Below, one piece after another: positions 22,190 to 31,700 of a DNA stretch of 55,009 nucleotides. The stretch is from an uncultured Pelagibacteraceae bacterium (GTDB lineage: Bacteria > Pseudomonadota > Alphaproteobacteria > Pelagibacterales > Pelagibacteraceae). The notes under the pieces were generated by a model. The model saw only the letters and a list, made by a program, of their open reading frames with translations, ran no database searches and was not told where the DNA came from. The stretch covers positions 1 to 55,009 of the forward strand of contig CACMDB010000007.1 of the NCBI GenBank assembly GCA_902612325.1, in the 5' to 3' direction. The position numbers and the translations under genes were made by a program. Position 1 is the stretch's first letter. Each line of letters begins with the position of its first letter.

Positions 22190-23086
22190 ATGGATTTATC
22201 AGTTGTCAATCACGAAGATTATTTTGCAAAAATTGGTGACGATCACAAGTTTCCAATTAATAAATTTGGAGAACTCGCAAAATATTTAATTGAAAAAAAG
22301 ATAGTTAAAAAATTTCATCAACCCTATGCATGTTCAGAAGAAACTTTGAAAAGAGCACATTCAGAAAAATATATCAAGGATGTTAAAAATAAAACACTTG
22401 ATCAAAATACAATCAAGAAAATTGGGTTTCCGTTAGTTGATAGTGTTATTCAAAGGTCATTAGTTGCTACTGGTGGAACTGTGCTCGCTACAAAGCTTGC
22501 AATTAAAAATGGTGTTGCATGTAATACTGCTGGTGGTAGTCATCATGCTAATTATGATGGAGGTGCTGGTTATTGTGTGTTCAATGATGTAGCAGTTGCC
22601 GCTCAATATTTGCTTGATAGAGGTTTAGCTGGCAGGATTTTAATTGTCGATTTAGATGTTCATCAAGGCAATGGCAATGCAGATATTTTTAAGGAAAATA
22701 AAAATGTATTTACTTTTAGTATGCATTCAAAATCAAATTATCCAGCAAAAAAATCAATCAGTGATCTTGATGTTGAACTGGAGGATAATATGGAAGACAC
22801 ACAATATATAAAAGTACTTGAATTTTATTTACATCAATTAAACGAAGAAAATTTTGATTTTGTCTTTTATATCGCAGGAGTAGATATTCATCATAACGAT
22901 CGTTTAGGAAAACTAAAAATTTCTGATGAGGGAATAAGAAAAAGAGATGAAATAGTAACAAAAAATTTTTTTTCACAAGGAGTTCCTTTGTGTGGTGTTC
23001 TTGGTGGTGGTTACAATAAAGATTTTAACAAATTAGTTGAATTGCATTCTTTTTTACATCAATCCTGTGCTAAATTACTAAAATGA
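22190..23086 (+). CDS. Histone-deacetylase-superfamily hydrolase (class IV-like)
   Basis: A 298-residue zinc hydrolase. Active-site elements are all present: His pair 118-119 in GGSHHANYDGGAGYCVFND, zinc ligands Asp156 and His158 in DLDVHQGNG, a third ligand Asp232 in AGVDIHHNDRLG, and the GGGY loop carrying the Tyr. The pattern is closest to HDAC11/class IV-type bacterial proteins. By family it removes acyl groups from amines such as acetylpolyamines or acyl-lysine; the true substrate is unknown. It overlaps msrB by 4 bp and belongs to the same operon as the amino-acid-type enzymes, so a small N-acylated metabolite is more likely than a protein target (inference). Confidence 0.88.
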   Translation: MDLSVVNHEDYFAKIGDDHKFPINKFGELAKYLIEKKIVKKFHQPYACSEETLKRAHSEKYIKDVKNKTLDQNTIKKIGFPLVDSVIQRSLVATGGTVLATKLAIKNGVACNTAGGSHHANYDGGAGYCVFNDVAVAAQYLLDRGLAGRILIVDLDVHQGNGNADIFKENKNVFTFSMHSKSNYPAKKSISDLDVELEDNMEDTQYIKVLEFYLHQLNEENFDFVFYIAGVDIHHNDRLGKLKISDEGIRKRDEIVTKNFFSQGVPLCGVLGGGYNKDFNKLVELHSFLHQSCAKLLK

Positions 23087-23460
23087 CTAAAAAAAATCCA
23101 AATTTAACTGCTGAGCAAAAATTGATAATGTTTGAAGATGGCACGGAGCGTGCAGGTAGTAGTGAACTCAATAGTGAAAAACGAGAAGGTAGCTATCATT
23201 GTGCTAATTGTGGAATAAAATTATTTGACTCAACTGCAAAATATGAAAGTGGATCAGGGTGGCCATCATTTTATCAATCTTTGCCTGATGTCTTTGAGAC
23301 TAAAACAGACTATCTGATTGGTTATGCTCGAACAGAATATCATTGTAAAAATTGTAATGCTCATCATGGACACATTTTTGATGATGGTCCTCAACCCACA
23401 GGCAAAAGATATTGTAATAATGGTGTGTGTTTAGTATTTCATGAAAAAAATAAAAAATGA
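23083..23460 (+). CDS. msrB: Peptide-methionine (R)-S-oxide reductase MsrB
   Basis: Reduces methionine-R-sulfoxide. The 125-residue product has two zinc CxxC pairs (CANC and CKNC), GSGWPSFYQ, HHGHIFDDGP and KRYCNNGVCL, in which the first Cys aligns with the catalytic cysteine. The segment after GTERAGSSELN departs from the usual GTE-PF start. It overlaps the deacetylase gene and the following membrane protein gene by 4 bp each. Confidence 0.9.
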   Translation: MTKKNPNLTAEQKLIMFEDGTERAGSSELNSEKREGSYHCANCGIKLFDSTAKYESGSGWPSFYQSLPDVFETKTDYLIGYARTEYHCKNCNAHHGHIFDDGPQPTGKRYCNNGVCLVFHEKNKK

Positions 23461-23798
23461 TTTTAAAGTATATAAGTTTTTTAATTGGTTTAACCTGGTC
23501 TTACTCTTTAATAAAGGCGCAATCTATTTTTAGTAAAAAAGCAGGTCTCATATTCAAGGTCTTTATTTCAAAAGTTTCTTGGCTAACCTTTTTAGCCGGA
23601 ATTTATTTTGGCTATAAAAATTTCACAATTGAATATATTTTAATTGGGATTGTAATTTCAATTGCTTTAGTTCATGTGGGATTTATATTCTTAGGTAAAT
23701 TTTTAAAAACGAAATTCACAGAAAAACAATTGCATCTAGCGAAAAACTTTTTTGAATACTCACTGATTGCATGGGTTCTATATTATTTTTTCTATTAA
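23457..23798 (+). CDS. Small multi-pass membrane protein of unknown function
   Basis: A 113-residue hydrophobic protein with about four membrane segments (roughly 3-20, 38-52, 58-82 and 95-112) and short basic loops. I recognise no family motif. Its start overlaps the msrB stop (ATGA), so it is the last member of the 19.1-23.8 kb operon. A 72-base gap then leads to the pilus genes. Confidence 0.65.
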   Translation: MILKYISFLIGLTWSYSLIKAQSIFSKKAGLIFKVFISKVSWLTFLAGIYFGYKNFTIEYILIGIVISIALVHVGFIFLGKFLKTKFTEKQLHLAKNFFEYSLIAWVLYYFFY

Positions 23799-23870
23799 AT
23801 AATTACCTATTTTGGTCGCTCTTGGGTAACTAAATATTGTTTTTTCTAAAAATTATATATAAAATTCAGT

Positions 23871-24884
23871 ATGTTTGAAAAATTAGAGGAACTAGCAAAA
23901 AATAACAAAAAAATTTCCGACTTTCATATCAGAACTGGCTGGCCTTTAGCTTACAGACAAACTGGTGAAATTCACAAAATACCTGATGTATTAGTCAAAG
24001 CTCAAGACCTTCAAGATTTATTGTCTACCAATTGTAATGAAATCGAAATGAAAAGATTTCAGGACACCCATGAGCTAGACTCATCGGTGACATTAAGTGG
24101 ACTAAGATTTAGAGCAAACTTTTACAAAACAATTCAAGGTCCTGCTGCTGTATTAAGAAGAGTGGAAAGTGTAATCCCAACCATGGATCAATTTGATCTA
24201 CCTCCAGTACTTTATGATATTATAGATATGCATAAGGGACTTGTGTTAGTAACAGGTCCTACTGGTTCAGGTAAATCAACAACACTTGCTGCAATTGTAA
24301 ATGAAATCAATAAGACAAGAACTTCAAACATAATTACTGTCGAGGATCCGGTCGAATTTATTCACAAAGATTTAAAGAGTATTGTTTCTCACAGAGAAGT
24401 AGGCAAACAAACGCAGACTTTTGCAACTGCCTTAAAAGCTGCCCTTCGAGAAGATCCAGATGTTATTTTAGTTGGTGAGATGAGAGATTTAGAAACAGTT
24501 TCTCTAGCATTAACAGCTGCTGAAACTGGGCACTTAGTGTTTGGCACACTGCACACGAGTGGTGCACCAAGCACGATTAATAGAATTATAGACGTATTCC
24601 CACCTGAGCAACAAGCACAAATCCGAGCACAAATTTCTACATCTTTAAAAATGGTCGTAACCCAAAGACTTCTAAAAACTAAAGATGGCCAAGGCCGTTG
24701 TGGTGCTTTTGAAGTGATGAAGTGTACACCTCCGATTCAAAACTTAATAAGAGAATCTAAAATACATCAGATCCCAAGCATCATGCAAACTGCTGTTAAA
24801 GATGGTATGATCACAATGACCAAATCTTTAGAAGATTTAGTAAAAGCAGGAAAAATAGATGCGAGCGCAGGACGAGAAAATTAA
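23871..24884 (+). CDS. pilT: Type IV pilus retraction ATPase PilT
   Basis: A hexameric motor that depolymerises pili. The 337-residue product has Walker A GPTGSGKST (129-137), an Asp box ITVEDPVEF (155-163), Walker B DPDVILVGEMRD (195-206) and a His box around HLVFGTLHT (221-229). A diverged form of the PilT C-terminal signature, IQNLIRE, follows. Length and the lack of the large N-terminal domain and zinc cysteines separate it from PilB. It could be PilU-like, but no second PilT-type gene is present here. Its 3' end overlaps the first pseudopilin gene by 26 bp. Confidence 0.93.
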   Translation: MFEKLEELAKNNKKISDFHIRTGWPLAYRQTGEIHKIPDVLVKAQDLQDLLSTNCNEIEMKRFQDTHELDSSVTLSGLRFRANFYKTIQGPAAVLRRVESVIPTMDQFDLPPVLYDIIDMHKGLVLVTGPTGSGKSTTLAAIVNEINKTRTSNIITVEDPVEFIHKDLKSIVSHREVGKQTQTFATALKAALREDPDVILVGEMRDLETVSLALTAAETGHLVFGTLHTSGAPSTINRIIDVFPPEQQAQIRAQISTSLKMVVTQRLLKTKDGQGRCGAFEVMKCTPPIQNLIRESKIHQIPSIMQTAVKDGMITMTKSLEDLVKAGKIDASAGREN

Positions 24885-25632
24885 GGGTTTTAACCTTCTT
24901 GAATTAATAATTGTCGTTGTAATTATTGGTGTCATTTCTGGTGTTGGTTACCCAAGATTTAATGAATGGCGAATTGATCGAGAAACAAGAAGTGATGTTT
25001 ATAAAATCAAATCTTTATTTGAAGGTATTAACGCTCAAGTAAAAAGAGGACAATACGCTTTTGTCCAAGTACATATAGAAGAGGCAATAGACACAGATAA
25101 AAAACGTAAATTAATTGTGACATCAAAAGGAATGCAACCAGCTAAACTAGGAAATTTAATTTTTGATGGGACTAGCACCTGGTGGAGTAATATCAATGGT
25201 AGATGTAATACTGATACTACCATCGTTGGATATTGGGATGATGATCCTACTGAAGGTTCAGATAAAATTGAAGTAAGACAAATTAAACTTGATAACGTAG
25301 CAACAACTTGGGTGAATACACATGCAGCAGTTTGTTTTGGTAAAAATGAAAAATGGTTTAGTGCAGCAGGAGACTTAGCGTCAGACCCTTCACCACCTTC
25401 GGAAGGAGGTGAACCAGCAATGGATAGTTTATTAAAAACTCCTAAAAATCAATTATTTGTCTGCAGAAGAACAGCCGCTATGTCTAAATGTGATGTTGAT
25501 GAAACAGCCAACAAAGGTGAAGGGGCACCAGATTCAACACACAAACAATTATTTAAAATAGAATGGTCGAGATTTGGTAATTTAGCTCTTAAAAAATGGG
25601 ATAAAAAAAAAGCAAAATGGGTTAATCAATAA
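24859..25632 (+). CDS. Type IV minor pseudopilin (FimT/GspH-like)
   Basis: A 257-residue prepilin-like protein with a short charged leader and the PilD cleavage/methylation motif IKG|FNLLELII (Glu at mature position 5), followed by the hydrophobic helix and an assembly-helix-like segment. The globular domain contains cysteines and Trp-rich stretches. It opens the minor pilin series and occupies the place of fimT/fimU in the Pseudomonas-type cluster. Minor pilins prime pilus assembly and place PilY1 at the tip. The start codon lies inside the end of pilT. Confidence 0.82.
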   Translation: MRAQDEKIKGFNLLELIIVVVIIGVISGVGYPRFNEWRIDRETRSDVYKIKSLFEGINAQVKRGQYAFVQVHIEEAIDTDKKRKLIVTSKGMQPAKLGNLIFDGTSTWWSNINGRCNTDTTIVGYWDDDPTEGSDKIEVRQIKLDNVATTWVNTHAAVCFGKNEKWFSAAGDLASDPSPPSEGGEPAMDSLLKTPKNQLFVCRRTAAMSKCDVDETANKGEGAPDSTHKQLFKIEWSRFGNLALKKWDKKKAKWVNQ

Positions 25633-25636
25633 TAAA

Positions 25637-26290
25637 ATGATAAAAAAAATACATAAAACCTCAGGACTTTCTATTTTAGAGGCGCTTGTCTCAACGGCTA
25701 TAGTTGGAATTGGATTTATTGCAATTTTACAAATGACAAACTTTTCTGTTCAATCAATTGATAATTCAGGAGAGAGAACTAAAGCAAATTTTTTAACTGA
25801 AATGATTGCAGAGGATGTGATTGGTAGTAAAGACTCTTTTTATAAACTAGACCTTAATGATCCAGATATAAAATTTAATAATTCTACTGGAGAATATGAA
25901 AAAGACGACACACCATTAGATAATTTTTCAAGATATCTAAGTAAAACAAAATGGCAGCCATCCCTAAATTGTGGGGGAAATACAACAGGCACTGCAGTCC
26001 AAAAAAAAGAGAATATATATGCTACTCAACAAGTCGATGCTCCCAGAAATAAAATAGATAAATGGAATACGATATTTCAAGAAAATAGATTCCTAAAATG
26101 TAAAAGCTCAGCTGAGAAAAAAAAATTACAAGTATTTAGAATCTGCCGTTGGAAAGGTGGTGATTGTGATTATATAGCAGACTTTGTGTACGACGAACCG
26201 CTTTATATGGGTAGAGTTGAAATGAGATTAAATGACGGAAAAAAAAGAAAATATTTATATTTTCAAACAGATTACAAACTTAAAAAATGA
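25637..26290 (+). CDS. pilV: Type IV minor pseudopilin PilV-like
   Basis: A 217-residue protein with the prepilin motif TSG|LSILEALVSTAIVGIG (Glu at mature position 5) and a four-cysteine globular part. The LEALV pattern and position second in the minor pilin run match PilV. It starts 4 bases after the previous gene and is followed by a 12-base gap to the PilW-like gene. Assignment to PilV rests on order and N-terminal motif, not on a search. Confidence 0.78.
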   Translation: MIKKIHKTSGLSILEALVSTAIVGIGFIAILQMTNFSVQSIDNSGERTKANFLTEMIAEDVIGSKDSFYKLDLNDPDIKFNNSTGEYEKDDTPLDNFSRYLSKTKWQPSLNCGGNTTGTAVQKKENIYATQQVDAPRNKIDKWNTIFQENRFLKCKSSAEKKKLQVFRICRWKGGDCDYIADFVYDEPLYMGRVEMRLNDGKKRKYLYFQTDYKLKK

Positions 26291-26302
26291 TTTGAAAATT
26301 AT

Positions 26303-27256
26303 ATGATTAAAAAAAAATTTAAATCTATTGCTGGACTAACTTTAATTGAAATTTTAATTGGCGTTGTAGTATCAACGATTATGATGGCTGCAATTTATAC
26401 AACCTATTCAGTTGTAAATAATACTTATGGTCAAGTTTTAGAAAAAGCTAAGGTTAGTAGATCATCAAGAGATTTAATAGAATTATTAATTCGAGATATA
26501 AGGATGGCAGGGTTTAAGTATTATCTTGGTGAAAATGATTTAAATTATCCAAAAGAAAGTTACTTAGAGTTTAAAGGAGGGGCACATACTTTAAAAGAAA
26601 GTCATGATCCAATTATTATAATAAGTAATCAGTTAGGACATCAGAAATTAGATGATCCTCCAACTACAGTTACAAAAAATAATTCTAATGATACATGTTG
26701 TGATAAAATTCATATTGTTTATGATGATTTCAATCATTTAGATTCAACACAACCTTACAAAAGATACAAGCTCACTTATTATGCAAAACCTAAAGATGAC
26801 GGGACAGAAGGAACAGGTGAAAATACAAAACCTATAAATCCAAGATATGCTATTTATAAATCTAAAATGAGCTGGATTCAAAGTGTAGATAAGGTAGATA
26901 AGGACGAAGGAGATTGGGATGAAAATTGTCCAGAATGTTATCATGATGAACTTATTAGAGATTTTGTTGAAGATATGGAGTTCATACCATTAGACGCTAA
27001 TGGAAAAGTTTTAAATCCCTACCCAAGTCCGGCATCAGTGGCATCAAGGAACAACTTGTATAAAGTTAGAGCTGTAGATATTAGGGTGGCATTTAAATCT
27101 GAAAAACCTTTTTTTAGATTTGAGAGTAAGCAAGGAAAAGAAAGAAAGTTGAGTGGATTTTCTAGAGGTATAAGAGCATTCTCTGACAGAAACTTAAGAG
27201 ATAATGTTGTAGTCACAGTTTATACAAGAAATATTGCAGCACAGGGTAGTTATTGA
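26303..27256 (+). CDS. pilW: Type IV minor pseudopilin PilW-like
   Basis: A 317-residue protein with the prepilin motif IAG|LTLIEILIGVVVS (Glu at mature position 5), then RDLIELLIRDIRMAGFKYY, a strong match to the PilW-type pattern in which an R-x-AG-x segment follows the first helix. The large globular domain includes adjacent cysteines (DTCCDK). Its TGA overlaps the next ATG (TGATG), indicating coupled translation. Confidence 0.82.
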   Translation: MIKKKFKSIAGLTLIEILIGVVVSTIMMAAIYTTYSVVNNTYGQVLEKAKVSRSSRDLIELLIRDIRMAGFKYYLGENDLNYPKESYLEFKGGAHTLKESHDPIIIISNQLGHQKLDDPPTTVTKNNSNDTCCDKIHIVYDDFNHLDSTQPYKRYKLTYYAKPKDDGTEGTGENTKPINPRYAIYKSKMSWIQSVDKVDKDEGDWDENCPECYHDELIRDFVEDMEFIPLDANGKVLNPYPSPASVASRNNLYKVRAVDIRVAFKSEKPFFRFESKQGKERKLSGFSRGIRAFSDRNLRDNVVVTVYTRNIAAQGSY

Positions 27257-28113
27257 TGAAAAAAAATAATCATAATGGTGGTTTTACTCTAATTCTGTCA
27301 CTTGTTTTGCTGTTAGTAATGTCTTTAATGGGGGGAACTTTAATAGTTATATCCTCTGGAGATCATCAAAGTAATAATACGAGTGATCAATATCAACAAA
27401 CATTTTATGTCGCTGAGCATGCTTTACTAGAAGCAGAGAAACAAATTTTAAATCGAATGATCGGACCTTGGACGGAAGTTGAAACTATTAAAGACGCACC
27501 AGTGGGATCTAGACCTGAGGAAATTATTGCTCATGATAATTACATTACTCAACTTAAAGCTATTGCAATTGACGGGATAGCGAGACATACAGACGGAAGA
27601 GGTATACCAAGAAACTTGATAACGCCCACACAAACACCTTGTTTTAAAAGTTTTAGAAACTTAATTAGAGAACAGAATTATTATTATACAAAAGCTGATG
27701 TAGATGCACTGGGTGCACAAAATCCAGATTATACAATGATCGGAACTTTTTTAAGGAAAGGCAGTGTATTGGTGACGGATCACAAGATTAATGAAAATTT
27801 TGGTAATTTGATTGAACCAATTTTAGATAATCCGACTGCAAGTAAGGTAGATTTAAATATCACAGAGGCAGCTAAAGAAAAAGAATATTTAAAAAGATTT
27901 CGATATGAATTTTTTTCGATTAATGTTGGGTCTGCTAACTTTAAAGGAGCTGGAACAAGTGTAAAAAAAACCAGCACAAATACGCAAAGACAAGGTACAG
28001 CCTTTAGAATTTATGGATGTGGATATTTAATGCCCAATGGTACTGATTTAGGTGACTATGATAATCCTGATATTTTAATTCCGCTAGAAAGCTTAGTTAT
28101 TTTATCTGGTTAA
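27256..28113 (+). CDS. pilX: Type IV minor pseudopilin PilX-like
   Basis: A 285-residue protein with leader and membrane helix GG|FTLILSLVLLLVMSLMGG. Mature position 5 is Leu, not Glu, as is usual in PilX/GspK-type tip proteins that lack Glu5. YVAEHALLEAEKQIL follows the helix and matches PilX-type proteins. I chose ATG 27256, which overlaps the pilW stop as TGATG; the TTG 3 bases upstream is in frame but unnecessary. It lies last in the minor pilin run before a short gene and pilY1. Confidence 0.8.
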   Translation: MKKNNHNGGFTLILSLVLLLVMSLMGGTLIVISSGDHQSNNTSDQYQQTFYVAEHALLEAEKQILNRMIGPWTEVETIKDAPVGSRPEEIIAHDNYITQLKAIAIDGIARHTDGRGIPRNLITPTQTPCFKSFRNLIREQNYYYTKADVDALGAQNPDYTMIGTFLRKGSVLVTDHKINENFGNLIEPILDNPTASKVDLNITEAAKEKEYLKRFRYEFFSINVGSANFKGAGTSVKKTSTNTQRQGTAFRIYGCGYLMPNGTDLGDYDNPDILIPLESLVILSG

Positions 28114-28181
28114 ACACATAATGATCACCAAGTATTAAATGTCCGATTTTATTTTTTTACAAATTGAGTAATATAAAAATT

Positions 28182-28700
28182 ATGAAAAGAATCCTTAATC
28201 TTTTTATTTCAATTATATTGTATTTTGGTTTGATTAACACAGGTGTTGCTTGTGAATTCTTGAAAGAACAAATTGGTTCTCCAATTGTTGATTTGACAGA
28301 AAAATATGATTTTTTAGATGATCCTTCTGATGAAGATACTGAAAATTTAACTTTAGTGAAAGAATACGACAGTATGAGTCTTTGTGATGATGTAGAATTA
28401 GACAATTCTATTATAAAAGTGTTTGTTAAAGAAGGAAAGATTATTGGCAATGAAATCGAGGGTAAAAAAGGTGAGGCCGCAGTGAGAAAAATCTTAGAAT
28501 TTGCAAAAAATAAGTTAGGTTATACGACTGAAGAAGATTTAAATGAAAATTGGGTTGGTGGCATTAGCCTTTCATCATTTGTAGAAAAAGTAACTTATGG
28601 TGTGGTTGAAAGTAATGAAGGAAATTATGAAATGTTAATTATTACTAATCCTGATTTACAACAGTTTATGTCAGGACCTAATGTAAAAATGGTGAGATGA
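28182..28700 (+). CDS. Secreted protein of unknown function in the minor pilin cluster
   Basis: A 172-residue protein with a signal peptide (about 1-20, MKRILNLFISIILYFGLINT) and an acidic mature part with two cysteines (CEFLKEQIG and SLCDDVEL). I do not recognise a family. The start is ATG 28182; a TTG at 28164 would add six residues ahead of the signal peptide without a ribosome site. It sits between pilX and pilY1 on the same strand with a 19-base gap to pilY1, so it may be a periplasmic or pilus-tip accessory protein (inference from position). Confidence 0.6.
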   Translation: MKRILNLFISIILYFGLINTGVACEFLKEQIGSPIVDLTEKYDFLDDPSDEDTENLTLVKEYDSMSLCDDVELDNSIIKVFVKEGKIIGNEIEGKKGEAAVRKILEFAKNKLGYTTEEDLNENWVGGISLSSFVEKVTYGVVESNEGNYEMLIITNPDLQQFMSGPNVKMVR

Positions 28701-28719
28701 GTAAAATTTTTTTAAATCT

Positions 28720-31700
28720 ATGAAAAAATTATTTAAAACATTTATTTTATTTATTCTATGCATAAATTTTAATCAATTTACAAATGCTAAACCATTACCA
28801 CCAGGATCTGGTAGTGGGGACGTTCCGGCAAACATTTTAATTTTGTTAGATAGTTCTAAAAGCATGAACAATTTGGTTGGTGACGGAATGCCAACAGTGA
28901 ATTCGGGTACAATTGTGTGGAATGGTGATCGAGTATTTTCATATAACCATAAAAATCATGGTGGACTTTATAAATTTAATTCTACAGGGTCTCGGACTAA
29001 TTGGACTACAGACGACTATGATCTTAGTCTTTGGTGGGCGAATAAAACTACGCTTCCACATAACAACGGAACGACAAAAACAGGTCAATGGTGTGATTAC
29101 GGGCTGCATCCGTATAAAGGGAATGCATTTAAGAATGCATACGTCACTGAAAATAGAGCTCTTTCAGGTGTAAAGTTTGTAACTGGTGTTACTGTAAAAA
29201 ATACTAATATATCTAATGAAAACCTGTTATTTATTGGTCAAGCTCAACCAAAAAATAAAAATAGTGCATTCATTGCTATTGATGAAAATTATAATTGTAG
29301 GTTAGCTATATTTCCAGATCCTAAATCAGGGAAAAAGAGTAATGTTAATTTAGGTTTTGACGTTAGTCAAAATGCAAACGGTGAGATGATTTTTGTAGGT
29401 CATGGCAGAGTAGGTAAGAATGGATTCATGATAACTTGTAACTTCAGTCAGGGAAAATGTGATTTAAAAAATGCTAGAGGCAAAGGTAGGACAACTAATT
29501 ATGGTAGGTTATTCGATGGAAAAAGTTTAAGATTAAATAGCGACTCAACCATGGTTTATATCGCTGATGATGGTGATGTACATGGATATAAAATGAGCAC
29601 TGGAACTTACCCAATGATTGGGAGTTTTAGAGAAAAGTATTGTGATGGCAGTGCGAGTGCTACAGGGACCGAAGTTAGATACATAGATTATTTTGACATT
29701 ATAAGAAACAATAAAGGAACACTTCTTGTTCAAGGTGAAAATCAGACAGGAAACTCTGTCACAATAGATGGATTTAATAGAGCTCCAGTAGTAAATGAGA
29801 GTTTTACTATCGCAGGTAATGCAACTCAATATAAAATTCAATCAGTCACTAATAATACAGGGGGGTCTTATACATTAGGTCTTGATCGATCATTAGCAGC
29901 AACTCCAGATGATGATGTGGCAGTTACTTTAATAGACGATATAATGTACAGCGGTGGAAGAGGACACAGAATTCAACGAGTTGAATGGGATCCAGGCGAT
30001 AGCAATACGTGCACTGCACAAATTACTGCAGGTAAATTTGATACTACAAAAAATATAAACGATGACAAATCAGCAATAACACCCGGAACTCTAGCTGCAG
30101 CTGATATTAAAATAACTAGTGATATTAGTCTTTTGAGTATATCGGGAACTGGAGCCAATAGAAGAATTATCTTCAGTCATGAGGGTCATGTTGATGAATT
30201 AACTGAGAGTGCTTTCGTTTCAGGAAGTTTTGATACTGCATGGCAACAACAATTTGGAGGTTTAAGGATATCAAGATTAGAGGGAGCAAAACGTGCTATT
30301 GTTGCAGTGTTATCAGACACAACTTTAACTAGTGGTGCTAATTTTGGTTTTGGACATTGGAATTCTGGTGAGGGTAGTAGTGGTCAATATGACTATCCAC
30401 ACCCAATGAAACTACCAAATAAAAAAGCAAAAAGGGGTAAAGGTGGTGGCTATTGTCATAACAATGATACAAGGTGCGAGTATTATGGTGGATGGAAAGG
30501 CGTTCATCCATTTGGTACAAGCAAAGTATGTTCTGCTAATTCTTGTTTAAATGTTGCGATTAGCCCCGAAGGTGCTTCTAGAGCAATTCCAATTGTTCAA
30601 CGTTTGGGAATAGAATTTGGTACTGATTCAGAAGCTTTCTCTCAAATAGCATATGAATATTTTACTGGCCCTGTTTCACCGCATGATCCTGCATCTGATT
30701 GCCAATTAAATTATGTGATTGTTATTGGTGATGGAAGGATGTCCAGTACAGGAACAAAAGAAAATAAGTTTAAAGGAAGAACTGCAGACAGGCTTACAAA
30801 ATTAAGACAAAAAGGAATTAAAACTTTAATGGTTGCTTATGGGGATGGAATTAGACCTGATGGCATGAAGACTTTTGACGAAGTAGCCGTAGTTGGCTCA
30901 TGTGAAAATGCTGGAGATAAAGATTGTGAGTCGACTATAGTTGCCAGAACACCTGAAAAACTTCAAACAGAACTTTCACAGAGAATTAGACAAATTTTAG
31001 CTGAACGATTGGCATTTACTGCTCCTTCAATTACCGCAACAATTCAGGAAGGAGGTTCTTTGTATCAAGCACAATTTTCGTATGAACAATATGGTGAATG
31101 GCAAGGGACTATCTTAAGAAAAACATTGAATCCAGATGGAACAGTCGAGCATGACATGAACTTTCCAGGAAATTGGAGTGCAGCAGAGCAAGTGAGACTT
31201 CAAGCACGTTCTGGTCCAACTGATCCTGGAGAGAACGATGATCGAAATATCTGGACCGTACTTGAAGATGTGCCTTACTTTAACAATGGCATTCAAAGCT
31301 GGAACAATGTAAATGAAAGACCAGATAACCTAGAACACTTGAGGGATGAGATGGAGAGATTAGGTTATGTGATAAGTGACTATTACACAACGAGCACATC
31401 ACCATGCACAGGACCCGATGGTACGGATGACGAAATGAAAGGTATATTACGTTTCATTGCTGGCCAAGATTTTTTTGATTATATTGGGGGTTGTAACAAA
31501 ACCGATTTAAGAGATCATGTTCTTGGCGATATTTATCACTCACAATTAATTGAGATTGGGCCACCAAACGGAGAAGTAAAATTTACTGACGTAAATCAAG
31601 AGGCTTATTTTAGATCAATCAATAATTATCAAGGTTTTAAAAATGCAAATCAAAGCAGAAGAAATATTTTATATGCAGGTTCAAATACTGGATTACTTCA

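Noticed and set aside
28164..28181. TTG start for the unknown gene before pilY1
   Set aside because: It would put six polar residues ahead of a good signal peptide; ATG 28182 gives a normal one.
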